A stretch of 22,421 nt of DNA from Bacteroidales bacterium UBA4345. GTDB taxonomy: Bacteria; Bacteroidota; Bacteroidia; Bacteroidales; Paludibacteraceae. Positions 1 to 7,282 of this stretch are shown here, one piece after another (within the stretch, counting starts at the first letter, position 1; each line of letters begins with the position of its first letter). Where the stretch lies: positions 1 to 22,421 of the forward strand of contig DGTD01000031.1 of NCBI GenBank assembly GCA_002396385.1. Direction: 5' to 3'. A model generated the notes under the pieces. That model was given only the letters and a program-made list of their open reading frames with translations. It was not told the DNA's origin and did not search any database. A program made the translations under genes and the position numbers.

Positions 1-1
1 C

Positions 2-664
2 AACATCAACCGTCCGTTCGTAGCCATCATGGGTGGTTCAAAGGTATCAACCAAGATCGGCATCATCGAGAATTTGATGAGCAAGGTAGACAAGTTGGTT
101 CTTTGCGGTGGTATGACTTACACCTTCGCTAAGGCAAACGGTGGCAAGGTAGGTTCGTCAATCTGCGAAGAAGACAAGCTCGACTTGGCGCTTAACATCC
201 AGAAGATGGCAAAAGAGAACAACGTGGAATTGGTACTTGGTACCGACTCAGTTGTTACCAACGCATTCGATTTCGACACCATGTCGTTGAAGGCTGGAGC
301 TGAGGTTAAGGTATGCCCTTCAGGTGCTATTGAAGACGGTTTCGAAGGTTTGGATGCAGGTCCTGCAAGCCAGGCTAAGTTCGCAGAAGCCATCAAGGGC
401 GCAAAGACTATTCTTTGGAACGGTCCTGCCGGCGTATTCGAATGCGACGACTTCACAGCTGGTTCAAAAGCTATTGCCAACGCTATTGCAGCCGCTACTA
501 AGGAAGGCGCCTTCTCTCTGATTGGTGGTGGCGACTCAGTTGCATGTATCAACAAGTTCGGTTTGGCTGACCAGGTTTCTTACATCTCTACTGGTGGTGG
601 TGCCCTTCTCGAGGCTATCGAAGGCAAGGTACTTCCAGGCGTTGCAGCTATCAAGGGTGAGTAA
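2..664 (+). CDS. pgk: Phosphoglycerate kinase, C-terminal part (5' end outside window)
   Basis: Glycolytic enzyme that transfers the phosphate of 1,3-bisphosphoglycerate to ADP, giving ATP and 3-phosphoglycerate in the cytoplasm. The frame is open from base 2, before the first ATG at 29, so the gene enters from outside. About 220 residues remain, roughly the C-terminal half of a usual ~400-residue protein. Family marks seen are [16 protein letters not shown] at the domain junction, the nucleotide-site segment WNGPAGVFE, the glycine-rich GGGDSVA, and the end motif STGGGALLE followed by LPGVAAI. Codon use favours ATC, AAG and GGT, as expected for a highly expressed gene and unlike the ATA-rich men genes further on. 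A strong hairpin terminator follows 24 nt after the stop. The identification is secure; only the N-terminal half is missing. Confidence 0.97.
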   Translation, partial: NINRPFVAIMGGSKVSTKIGIIENLMSKVDKLVLCGGMTYTFAKANGGKVGSSICEEDKLDLALNIQKMAKENNVELVLGTDSVVTNAFDFDTMSLKAGAEVKVCPSGAIEDGFEGLDAGPASQAKFAEAIKGAKTILWNGPAGVFECDDFTAGSKAIANAIAAATKEGAFSLIGGGDSVACINKFGLADQVSYISTGGGALLEAIEGKVLPGVAAIKGE

Positions 665-687
665 TCCTAATTAAGCACTATTAACAT

Positions 688-730
688 AAAGGTATATCAT
701 AAAAGAACTTATGATATACCTTTTTTTTCT
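688..730 (+). terminator. Intrinsic terminator of pgk
   Basis: A perfect 12-bp stem (GGTATATCATAA, 691-702, pairing with 709-720) encloses the 6-nt loop AAGAAC. A-U pairs extend it at the base and a run of eight T follows. Confidence 0.92.
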
Positions 731-748
731 TACTCAGTTTTATAGCAA

Positions 749-919
749 ATGAGCATTATAGTCATACTCGTTGTCTCAATAATATATATAGCCTACCTCT
801 GCATCAAAGCTACTGTAAAAGAGGATGCGCCTTCAAACACTTCTAACAAGCCCACAAATGGTCCCAGAATAAAGCGTAAACCTAAGGTAGGTTTACAAAC
901 AGACATACTTCTGGTATAA
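749..919 (+). CDS. Putative single-span membrane microprotein (56 aa)
   Basis: I do not recognise a family. The ORF encodes 56 residues. Residues 2-18 are almost purely hydrophobic (SIIVILVVSIIYIAYLC) and form one membrane span. A polar, basic tail with PSNTSNKPTNGPRIKRKPK follows, so the tail is probably cytoplasmic under the positive-inside rule. The ATG at 749 lies only 19 nt after the pgk terminator T-run and no TAnnTTTG promoter is visible between them, so expression would need terminator read-through or an unrecognised promoter. The classic hydrophobic-then-basic composition favours a real gene; the missing start signals weigh against it. Confidence 0.4.
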   Translation: MSIIVILVVSIIYIAYLCIKATVKEDAPSNTSNKPTNGPRIKRKPKVGLQTDILLV

Positions 920-960
920 AAACTTTTTTTCTGTAATAAAGCACTTTCGCAAAAACACAA

Positions 961-992
961 ATTGTTAAAACCAGAATAATTCGGTAAATTTG
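961..992 (+). promoter_or_regulatory. Bacteroidetes-type promoter of the His-rich lipoprotein gene
   Basis: The -7 box TAAATTTG lies at 985-992 and a -33-like ATTG at 961-964, separated by 20 nt. This fits the Bacteroidetes consensus TTTG / TAnnTTTG. The start codon is 23 nt downstream of the -7 box. Confidence 0.6.
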
Positions 993-1014
993 GGGTATAT
1001 GAAAACATAGAGAC

Positions 1015-1851
1015 ATGAAAAAACACATTCTACTATTAACCGCAACCGCAGCTATGCTTTTATCGGGCTGCAACGGGGGGAAAAGAGAGTTATCCCCTTC
1101 AAGAGTCAAAGCCTACGGAGAACAACTGGTAGACAAAACCGTTAAAATAACAGGAAAAGTTTTACGCGTCAGCTACCCGGTAGGAAGAGGGCTAACACTT
1201 GTTGACACCAGTGACAACACCACGACGCTCCGAGTCAGGACTGGCGGCGATGTAGACCTATTCAGTCCGAAACTTATGGGTAAAACCATTACCTTGACAG
1301 GAGAGGTAAAAATGCGCAAAATAACCAAAGAAGACGTTGCCCGCATGGATTCGGTGATAGCATTCAGCGATTCTTTGTTTGCCAGGCTTGACAGTATGAG
1401 GGCGAACAGCAGTACCGACAGCATGGGCGTACCGATGCCGACAAGACACCCGATGTGGCACAAAGGGCCAAGACGAGAGGCAGGCGACTCTATGAAAAAG
1501 GAGTGCAGAGGCGAATTCATGAAAAGGGGACCTATTCCACCCCACAAGGCCAAATTCATGAAAGAGAAGCAGCAAGAAATAAAACAATGGTTTGAAGCGA
1601 ACCCGGGGAAAGAGTATTATCCGGAAGTATACATTGAGGCTATCAAACTCACACCAGAGTCGAGAGTGCTGAACAAACTGACACCCGAAGACTCGGTTCG
1701 CCTACAAAGGCACCACGCTTTCGATAAGGAGAGAAGGCCACGCCACCACCACAGAGACGGGCACTTCAAACCGGGGCACCGCCACCCACACGGGCAACAC
1801 GCTCCGCATGGACAACAACCCGATGGAAACCAAACAGAACAAAACAATTAA
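1015..1851 (+). CDS. Lipoprotein with OB-fold-like domain and histidine-rich tail
   Basis: The protein has 278 aa. Its N-terminus is a lipoprotein signal: basic start, hydrophobic core and lipobox LLSGC with the lipidated cysteine at residue 19. Residues ~35-105 hold two alternating-strand segments (DKTVKITGKVLRVS and GKTITLTGEVKMRKI) that resemble the small OB-fold of periplasmic lipoproteins. This is inferred from pattern only. Residues ~106-180 are Met-, Ser- and Arg-rich linker. The last ~40 residues contain eleven histidines in HHH, HRH and HGQH clusters, suggesting metal binding. It has its own promoter and terminator, so it is probably monocistronic. A G6A4 run at 1075-1084 follows the lipidated Cys codon directly. 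The function is unknown; envelope metal handling or metal-stress protection is a guess from composition. Confidence 0.85.
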   Translation: MKKHILLLTATAAMLLSGCNGGKRELSPSRVKAYGEQLVDKTVKITGKVLRVSYPVGRGLTLVDTSDNTTTLRVRTGGDVDLFSPKLMGKTITLTGEVKMRKITKEDVARMDSVIAFSDSLFARLDSMRANSSTDSMGVPMPTRHPMWHKGPRREAGDSMKKECRGEFMKRGPIPPHKAKFMKEKQQEIKQWFEANPGKEYYPEVYIEAIKLTPESRVLNKLTPEDSVRLQRHHAFDKERRPRHHHRDGHFKPGHRHPHGQHAPHGQQPDGNQTEQNN

Positions 1852-1862
1852 GCCATAACGAT

Positions 1863-1895
1863 AAAAGGATGCAAAAAAACGCATCCTTTTATTTT
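1863..1895 (+). terminator. Intrinsic terminator of the His-rich lipoprotein gene
   Basis: The stem AAAAGGATGC (1863-1872) pairs with GCATCCTTTT (1881-1890) around an 8-nt A-rich loop. T-rich sequence follows. Confidence 0.85.
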
Positions 1896-1910
1896 AATAC
1901 ATCCAACAAA

Positions 1911-1938
1911 AAAAGGCTGTCCGACTGGACAACCTTTT
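1911..1938 (-). terminator. Terminator downstream of pyrC (possibly bidirectional)
   Basis: On the plus strand AAAAGGCTGTCC (1911-1922) pairs with GGACAACCTTTT (1927-1938) around the loop GACT, with one mismatch. Read on the minus strand it ends in a T-run about 23 nt after the pyrC stop, so it terminates pyrC. The flanking A and T tracts could also make it work for plus-strand transcripts. Confidence 0.75.
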
Positions 1939-1960
1939 TGTTAGTTTGTATGCCGTTTTA

Positions 1961-3313
1961 TTAACGCACAAAAGAAAGAACCTGACCCTTAACCTCCTCG
2001 TTAAACTTACCCTCGTCGTAGACAAGGTTACCGTTAACGAAAGTTTTTTCCACCTTGTACGAGAGTTTCTCGCCCTCGATAGGAGACCAGCCGCACTTGT
2101 ACTGCAAGTCTTTAGCCTCAACAGTATAAGGCGTGTTAGGGGAAATAATCACCAAGTCGGCATAATAACCTTTACGGATAAAGCCACGCTTCTCCACACC
2201 GAAAATCTTAGCCGGATTGTGGCACATTTTCTCAACCACCTGTTCGCGAGTGAAAGCGCCCTTCTTAGCCAGTTCGAGCATCATTGGCAGCGAGTGCTGA
2301 ATAGAAGGAATACCAGAAGCGGCAGTCAGAGCATCGCCCTCCTTATCGCTCAACAAATGCGGAGCGTGGTCGGTAGCGATAGTGTCGATAAGCCCATCGG
2401 CAACACCCTTCTGCAAACCTTCACGGCTCTTACCCTTCTTAATAGACGGGCAACACTTGATGCGGGCTCCGAGGCGTTCATAGGCCTCATCGGCAAACCA
2501 GAGGTAGTTGACCGTAGTTTCAGCGGTGATTGTATCTTTCTGCGCATCAGGAATACGTTCGAACAACGCCAATTCCTTCAAGGTAGAAAGATGCAGCACA
2601 TGCAGGTGTGTATGGTGTTTCAAGGCCAAATCGATAGCGGCAGCCGTAGACTTGTAACAGGCATCGGAATTGCGGATAACCGAATGGTAGAACATAGGGA
2701 TAGGTTTGTCATCACCCAATTCGGCTTTCACTTTGGCCAGATTTTCCTTAATCATATTGTCATCTTCGTTATGGGTAGCGATAAGGACAGGCGACTTAGC
2801 AAAAATCTCTTCCAGTTTCTGTTTATCACTCACAACAAAGCTACCGGTAGTAGAGCCCATGAACAGTTTAAGTCCACAAACCTTAGAAGGGTCAATCTTC
2901 ATAATCTCGTCAAGATTGTTGTCGGTAGCGCCCATATAGCACGAGAAGTTAACAAGCGACTTCTTAGCCAATTCCTGGGTTTTCTGTTCCCACAAAGCGA
3001 TAGAAGTGGTAGCAGGCACAGTGTTCGGCATATCCATAACAGAGGTTACACCTCCGGCCACAGCAGCACGGCTTTCGGTAACAAAATCAGCTTTCTGTGT
3101 CATGCCAGGATCACGGAAATGTACGTGAGTATCAATTACGCCAGGCAGTACCCACTTGTCTTCCCCATCGATGATGTCGGCCTTCGCCTTAACACTATCA
3201 GGTACATCGTCCTTGAATATTTTAGATATCTTGCCATCTTCAATAAGGAGGGACCCCTTAAAAGCATTACCCTCGTTAATAATCTTGGCTTTATAGATAA
3301 GCACAGGTTTCAT
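1961..3313 (-). CDS. pyrC: Dihydroorotase, class I type
   Basis: Third step of de novo pyrimidine synthesis: reversible cyclisation of N-carbamoyl-aspartate to dihydroorotate in the cytoplasm. The 450-aa length is usual for this amidohydrolase subtype in Bacteroidetes. Metal-site motifs are all present: DTHVHFRDPG at 61-70 (His63, His65), GLKLFMG at 147-153 with Lys149 as a possible carboxylated lysine, ATHNED at 179-184 (His181), LHVLHLST near 237-244, and ATDHAPH at 313-319 with Asp315 as expected catalytic base. The short N-terminal strands (VLIYKAKIINEG) belong to the amidohydrolase beta-sandwich. It lies 100 nt downstream of the GT2 gene on the same strand. The gap holds only a weak -7-like AATCTTTG (3382-3389, minus), so co-transcription is likely. 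Confidence 0.95.
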   Translation of the reverse strand: MKPVLIYKAKIINEGNAFKGSLLIEDGKISKIFKDDVPDSVKAKADIIDGEDKWVLPGVIDTHVHFRDPGMTQKADFVTESRAAVAGGVTSVMDMPNTVPATTSIALWEQKTQELAKKSLVNFSCYMGATDNNLDEIMKIDPSKVCGLKLFMGSTTGSFVVSDKQKLEEIFAKSPVLIATHNEDDNMIKENLAKVKAELGDDKPIPMFYHSVIRNSDACYKSTAAAIDLALKHHTHLHVLHLSTLKELALFERIPDAQKDTITAETTVNYLWFADEAYERLGARIKCCPSIKKGKSREGLQKGVADGLIDTIATDHAPHLLSDKEGDALTAASGIPSIQHSLPMMLELAKKGAFTREQVVEKMCHNPAKIFGVEKRGFIRKGYYADLVIISPNTPYTVEAKDLQYKCGWSPIEGEKLSYKVEKTFVNGNLVYDEGKFNEEVKGQVLSFVR

Positions 3314-3413
3314 TTATTTGAGATATTAAAGTTGTATCAATTTAGAAAAAGGCCTAAGCCACCACATGATGTGTCTGAATTCAAAGATTAGAAAAAAAAA
3401 TGATATTTACAAA

Positions 3414-4160
3414 TCATGCCAGTTGCTTTTTTTGCGGATAATTCCGGAAGAAAGAGCGGAATTTGAGCCTTACCACACCAAAAAGAGCTTCGGAAAAGAT
3501 TCCGCCACTCATTTTTGAGGTACCCAACACGCGGTTGACAAAAATGATAGGGACCTCCTTAATAACGAATCCGCATTTGAAAGCAGTAAATTTCATCTCA
3601 ATCTGGAAGGCATAGCCTTTGAAACGGATTTCATCGAGTCCAATGGTCTCAAGGACCTGCCTGCGGTAGCAGACAAAACCAGCGGTAGTGTCGGCGACAT
3701 CGAGCCCTGTAACCAACCGCACATATTTCGATGCGAAATAAGACATCAGCACTCTCCCCATCGGCCAGTTGACCACATTGACGCCACTGACGTATCGGGA
3801 ACCGATAGCGACGTCTCCCCCCTCTTCAGCACAAGCCTTGTGCAGTTTGACCAAATCGTCCGGATTATGGGAGAAGTCGGCATCCATTTCAAAAATATAG
3901 TCGTACTTATTATCAATAGCCCATTTAAAGCCTGTTATATAAGCCGTACCAAGTCCTTGTTTACCCTGTCGTTCAATAATGTGAAGGCGTCCGTCGAATT
4001 CGTTTTGGAGCGATTTGACTATATTGGCAGTACCGTCGGGCGATCCATCGTCAATAACCAAGACATGGAAATTTTTAGGCAACCCGAATACGGCACGAAT
4101 AATGTTTTCAATATTTTCCTTTTCGTTGTATGTAGGAATAATAACAACTCCGTCGTTCAT
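3414..4160 (-). CDS. GT2 glycosyltransferase, polyprenol-phosphate mannose synthase-like
   Basis: Likely transfers a sugar (mannose in characterised relatives) from a GDP-sugar to polyprenyl phosphate at the cytoplasmic face of the membrane. The 248-aa protein starts with the GT2 fold VVIIPTYNEKENI, then VLVIDDGSPDGT (DDGSPD at 37-42) and EMDADFSHNP, where DAD at 93-95 is the metal- and nucleotide-binding DXD equivalent. The segment DTTAGFVCYRRQVLE is typical of the DPM1-like subfamily. There is no C-terminal membrane domain, matching the short soluble form. A neighbouring dihydroorotase is, as I recall, a recurrent Bacteroidetes arrangement. Its promoter lies inside a perfect inverted repeat (4186-4203). 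The exact sugar cannot be told from sequence. Confidence 0.88.
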   Translation of the reverse strand: MNDGVVIIPTYNEKENIENIIRAVFGLPKNFHVLVIDDGSPDGTANIVKSLQNEFDGRLHIIERQGKQGLGTAYITGFKWAIDNKYDYIFEMDADFSHNPDDLVKLHKACAEEGGDVAIGSRYVSGVNVVNWPMGRVLMSYFASKYVRLVTGLDVADTTAGFVCYRRQVLETIGLDEIRFKGYAFQIEMKFTAFKCGFVIKEVPIIFVNRVLGTSKMSGGIFSEALFGVVRLKFRSFFRNYPQKKQLA

Positions 4161-4185
4161 ATATATATTCAGTAATTCACTTTAT

Positions 4186-4203
4186 GCAAATTTAAGAATT
4201 TGC
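4186..4203 (-). promoter_or_regulatory. Promoter -7 box inside a perfect palindrome, upstream of the GT2 gene
   Basis: On the minus strand TAAATTTG occupies 4194-4187 and fits TAnnTTTG. It lies inside the inverted repeat GCAAATT-TAAG-AATTTGC (4186-4203). A clear -33 box is not visible. A protein binding the dyad would block this promoter directly. Confidence 0.5.
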
Positions 4204-4264
4204 ATTGAGATACGTTTATAAAAAGGAAGCCAAATGCAGACAAAAAGTCAAAAAAAAGCAACGA

Positions 4265-5164
4265 CTAAAGACGGTTTTTCAAGCGCTCCTCAATATGATT
4301 CCTCAAATCGGGAGAACCAATAATCTTAATATGGTCAATCAGGCCCAAAACAAAACGGCCAACCGAATAAAGGCTGTAGACAGTGGTAGAAATCCGCCAT
4401 TTCCCGTTCTCCTTTTTAACAAGGCTTTTAGTAAGCGGGAACTCTTCGACGAGGAGGTTTTGCGCCAGCGTATCTAATTCGAGACAAATTTCATACTTTT
4501 TCCCATCACCCGACGACCTGAACACATCGACAGGAGCGGCCTTGTGTTTATCCCCGAACTTCCAGGGTTGTTCTACCAACTCATCGACACAGCTGGTACG
4601 TGACAGTTTGAACTGCTTGTTGGTCTTATCGGCAGTATCGAATGCCCAAATCGTGCTGTAATTGTCGGTAATGTTGAAGGGCTCGACCAAACGGTCGGCA
4701 ATCGTGTCCGAGTGGCTGGACCGATAATTCTTCAAGCAAATTTGATGATGATTCTTGATGGCAGACAGCACCTTCGACAAATTGGAATGGAAACGCTCTT
4801 CGGTGACCGATTTAGCCAAAGAGTCGAGGTTAAAGACGGCAGCCATCTTCGCCTTCAGGTTACGTTGAACCACCGGATCGTAGCTCAAATTCTGCATTAT
4901 ATCGTAAACCAGGCATTCCTCCTCTTCGGAAAAGTGCACCAGCTGTGAGATATCGGTATAAAGTTTGTCGGTTTTCGGGATAAAATACGCTCCATTCTCC
5001 TTCTGAACGCTAAACCCCACGTCTTCAAGGGTTTTGATATACCTATAGGCGGTACGCGACGATACGTCCAAACGCCTAGCAATCTCATCAGGCGTGTAAT
5101 TCACAGAAGAAGTCAGCATTTTCAGCAGCTTCATCGCATTTTCAAGAGTCCGGTGATCATCCAT
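4265..5164 (-). CDS. WYL-domain transcriptional regulator with N-terminal HTH
   Basis: A 299-aa DNA-binding regulator. Residues ~8-60 form a winged helix-turn-helix of the HTH_11 kind: the recognition-helix region DEIARRLDVSSRTAYRYIKT is followed by the wing LEDVGFSVQKENGAYFI. Residues ~140-215 match the WYL fold (KNYRSSHSDTIADRLVEPF, then IWAFDTADKTNKQFKLSRTS); the WYL tripeptide itself is degenerate (IWA). The C-terminal ~80 residues match the WYL C-terminal extension. WYL domains are thought to sense ligands such as nucleotides or nucleic acids. The gene diverges from menA with 85 nt between start codons, so menA regulation or autoregulation is possible but unproven. No TAnnTTTG box is seen for its own promoter. 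Confidence 0.88.
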   Translation of the reverse strand: MDDHRTLENAMKLLKMLTSSVNYTPDEIARRLDVSSRTAYRYIKTLEDVGFSVQKENGAYFIPKTDKLYTDISQLVHFSEEEECLVYDIMQNLSYDPVVQRNLKAKMAAVFNLDSLAKSVTEERFHSNLSKVLSAIKNHHQICLKNYRSSHSDTIADRLVEPFNITDNYSTIWAFDTADKTNKQFKLSRTSCVDELVEQPWKFGDKHKAAPVDVFRSSGDGKKYEICLELDTLAQNLLVEEFPLTKSLVKKENGKWRISTTVYSLYSVGRFVLGLIDHIKIIGSPDLRNHIEERLKNRL

Positions 5165-5225
5165 ATTCTTAACGACACATTTTTAATTAGACCGAACAAG
5201 TTAAGGAAAATATTTGGCATTTTCG

Positions 5226-5233
5226 TAAATTTG
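5226..5233 (+). promoter_or_regulatory. -7 box of the menA operon
   Basis: TAAATTTG lies 16 nt before the menA start codon, so the transcript leader would be only about 10 nt. A convincing -33 TTTG is not visible at the expected spacing. Confidence 0.55.
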
Positions 5234-5249
5234 TAGAAAAAGAGTAAAA

Positions 5250-6191
5250 ATGGAACAAGTACCCACCAACAGTGCGAAAGCATGGTTACTGGCAAGCCGT
5301 CCGAAAACACTGGCCGCAGCAATAACCCCAGTGGTTGTCGGTTGCGCGCTAGCCTACTCACAGAACAGTTTCAGCCTCATACCCGCACTGATATGCCTGT
5401 TATTTGCCGTACTGATGCAGGTAGCAGCCAACCTGATAAACGACTTGATAGACTATAAAAAAGGAAGTGACGGAGAAGAACGCCTGGGTCCTATGCGTGC
5501 CACAGCCCAGGGGTGGATTACCCCCGACGCCATGAAAGCAGGCATTTGTATGGTGGTAGCAACAGCCTGCCTGATCGGATTAAGCATACTGTACTTCACC
5601 ACCTGGAAACTGGTACTGGTAGGCCTAGCGTGCGTAGTTTTTGCCTACCTTTACACCTCGGGACCCTACCCGCTATCGTACAACGGCTGGGGCGACATCG
5701 CCGTAGTGGTATTTTTCGGGATTGTGCCAGTATGTATGACCTGCTATGTGCAAACAGGCACCTGTCCGGCATATGGTATCTGGCTATCGGTAGCCGTAGG
5801 CCTAGCCATCAACAGCCTGCTGGTAGTAAACAACTACCGCGACCGCGAGACAGACAAAGCCAGCGGCAAACGCACCATCATCGTAAAACTTGGCGAGCCA
5901 TTCGGCCGCTATTTCTATTTGGCAAACGGAGTGGCCGCAACACTAATAGGCACCGCAGCGCTGTTCTGTGCGTTCCAGAGTCAAGACAACCAGCAGGAGG
6001 CCTCAGGTGCTAGAAACCTGCTAACCGCAGCAGTCCTGCTGCTACCCTACCTGCTGCTGCACACCACGACGTGGCGCAAACTATGTGCCATAAGGGAGGG
6101 AAGAGCACTCAACACACTCATAGGACAGAGTTCGAGAAACATGTTGGTTTACGCCATACTAACCACAATAGGACTGACCATATGCAAATAA
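5250..6191 (+). CDS. menA: 1,4-dihydroxy-2-naphthoate polyprenyltransferase
   Basis: Integral membrane UbiA-family prenyltransferase that attaches the polyprenyl tail to dihydroxynaphthoate, the membrane step of menaquinone synthesis. The 313 aa carry about eight or nine hydrophobic spans. The first Asp-rich motif is NLINDLIDYKKG (61-72) and the second NNYRDRETDKASGKRT; both bind prenyl diphosphate through Mg2+. The N-terminal WLLASRPKTLAAAITPVVVG is characteristic of MenA rather than UbiA. It is first in an operon with menF, whose start codon lies inside the 3' end of menA (10-nt overlap), indicating translational coupling. ATA isoleucine codons are frequent throughout the operon. Confidence 0.95.
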   Translation: MEQVPTNSAKAWLLASRPKTLAAAITPVVVGCALAYSQNSFSLIPALICLLFAVLMQVAANLINDLIDYKKGSDGEERLGPMRATAQGWITPDAMKAGICMVVATACLIGLSILYFTTWKLVLVGLACVVFAYLYTSGPYPLSYNGWGDIAVVVFFGIVPVCMTCYVQTGTCPAYGIWLSVAVGLAINSLLVVNNYRDRETDKASGKRTIIVKLGEPFGRYFYLANGVAATLIGTAALFCAFQSQDNQQEASGARNLLTAAVLLLPYLLLHTTTWRKLCAIREGRALNTLIGQSSRNMLVYAILTTIGLTICK

Positions 6192-7255
6192 CAGAATTAA
6201 TGCAGGCCTGCCTAGAGAGGAATCTGCCTTTCTACTGCTACCGCAAGCCAGGCAATCCGATACAAGGCGGTATACAAACCACCCCGCTGACAGCCCTGAG
6301 ACAACCAGTAGACATAAGCGTCAGCAACGGATTTATTGTGGTGCCATTCAGAAACGACGCCCCCTACTACCTGATAAAATCCGACATTTCATTAAGCCAA
6401 TCCTTGGCAGACACCAATATGCCGCAGTTGCCACGGTTGAAAGTTCCAGATGTGCATGCATGCGGCAAACCAGCGGAGAGCGAACAAACCGCGTACTGCA
6501 GAAAGATAGAGGAAACCGTTGCGAGAATAAAGGGAGGCGAGCTGGCGAAAGTGGTACTCTCGCACCCCGAAACGCTAAGCGGCAACTATTACAGCCAAGC
6601 CATCCCCATTTTTCAGAAACTGCTGTCGGCCTACCCCCATGCCTACGTGGCAATGGTCAATTTGCCAGGGTTAGGCATTTGGATGTGCGCAACACCCGAA
6701 CTACTGCTCAGCCGTAACGGCCAAGACCTGCAAACCATTGCCCTTGCTGGTACAAGGCCCGTTTGCGTAGAAGGGACGCCATGGGACGCCAAGAACAAAG
6801 AAGAACAGCAATTAGTGGAACAATACGTGCTGAGGACGATCCAGCCTCTGTGCACCAGTATAAACGTCACACCGGTAACGACCACCAAAGCGGGACACCT
6901 CGAGCACCTGCTCACCCGCATAGGCATGAAGATGCCCATAGACCAACGGGCAGACCGCCTGCTGTGGGCACTACACCCCACACCAGCTGTATGCGGGACA
7001 CCCAAAGAGGCCAGCTATAAGCTGATTGCAGAAAAAGAGGGCTATGACCGTGAATTTTTCAGCGGCTACCTCGGACACATTACCGACGAGCTGCACTTCG
7101 CCCTCTACGTAAACCTCCGGTGTATGAGACTGACGCCGGAAGGCGCCACCCTTTATGCCGGAGGAGGTATAACAGCCGACAGCCAGCCACAGAGCGAATG
7201 GGAAGAGACGAAAATGAAGATTGACACGCTGAAGCGTTTTATCGCCAGCGAATAA
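6182..7255 (+). CDS. menF: Isochorismate synthase (menaquinone branch)
   Basis: Converts chorismate to isochorismate, the first committed step of classical menaquinone synthesis. I chose the ATG at 6182 (357 aa), which overlaps the menA stop. An in-frame ATG at 6071 would put 37 unlike residues inside menA. The chorismate-binding fold fills residues ~100-355. Motifs are LAKVVLSH (121-128, with Lys123 in the place of the water-activating base), ATPELLL (170-176), AGTRP (189-193), EH in KAGHLEHLL (241-242), HPTPAVCGTP (265-274), EGYDREFFSGYLGHI and the closing AGGGITADSQPQSEWEET. The divergent N-terminal ~100 residues are usual for short Bacteroidetes forms. The stop is 27 nt before menD. Salicylate or anthranilate synthase would be the alternatives, but menA and menD on either side favour MenF. 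Confidence 0.92.
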   Translation: MQITELMQACLERNLPFYCYRKPGNPIQGGIQTTPLTALRQPVDISVSNGFIVVPFRNDAPYYLIKSDISLSQSLADTNMPQLPRLKVPDVHACGKPAESEQTAYCRKIEETVARIKGGELAKVVLSHPETLSGNYYSQAIPIFQKLLSAYPHAYVAMVNLPGLGIWMCATPELLLSRNGQDLQTIALAGTRPVCVEGTPWDAKNKEEQQLVEQYVLRTIQPLCTSINVTPVTTTKAGHLEHLLTRIGMKMPIDQRADRLLWALHPTPAVCGTPKEASYKLIAEKEGYDREFFSGYLGHITDELHFALYVNLRCMRLTPEGATLYAGGGITADSQPQSEWEETKMKIDTLKRFIASE

Positions 7256-7282
7256 GCAAACGACCAACCATACCAACGGGTA

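Noticed and set aside
118..555. 145-codon frame antisense to pgk
   Set aside because: Shadow of a highly biased coding sequence; pgk motifs are decisive.
1946..3391. 481-codon open frame on the plus strand
   Set aside because: It is antisense to pyrC, whose metal-site motifs are complete; the plus frame shows no domain and odd composition.
6071..6181. Upstream in-frame start for menF
   Set aside because: It would add 37 residues translated from within menA that do not resemble the family; the ATG at 6182 gives the normal N-terminus.
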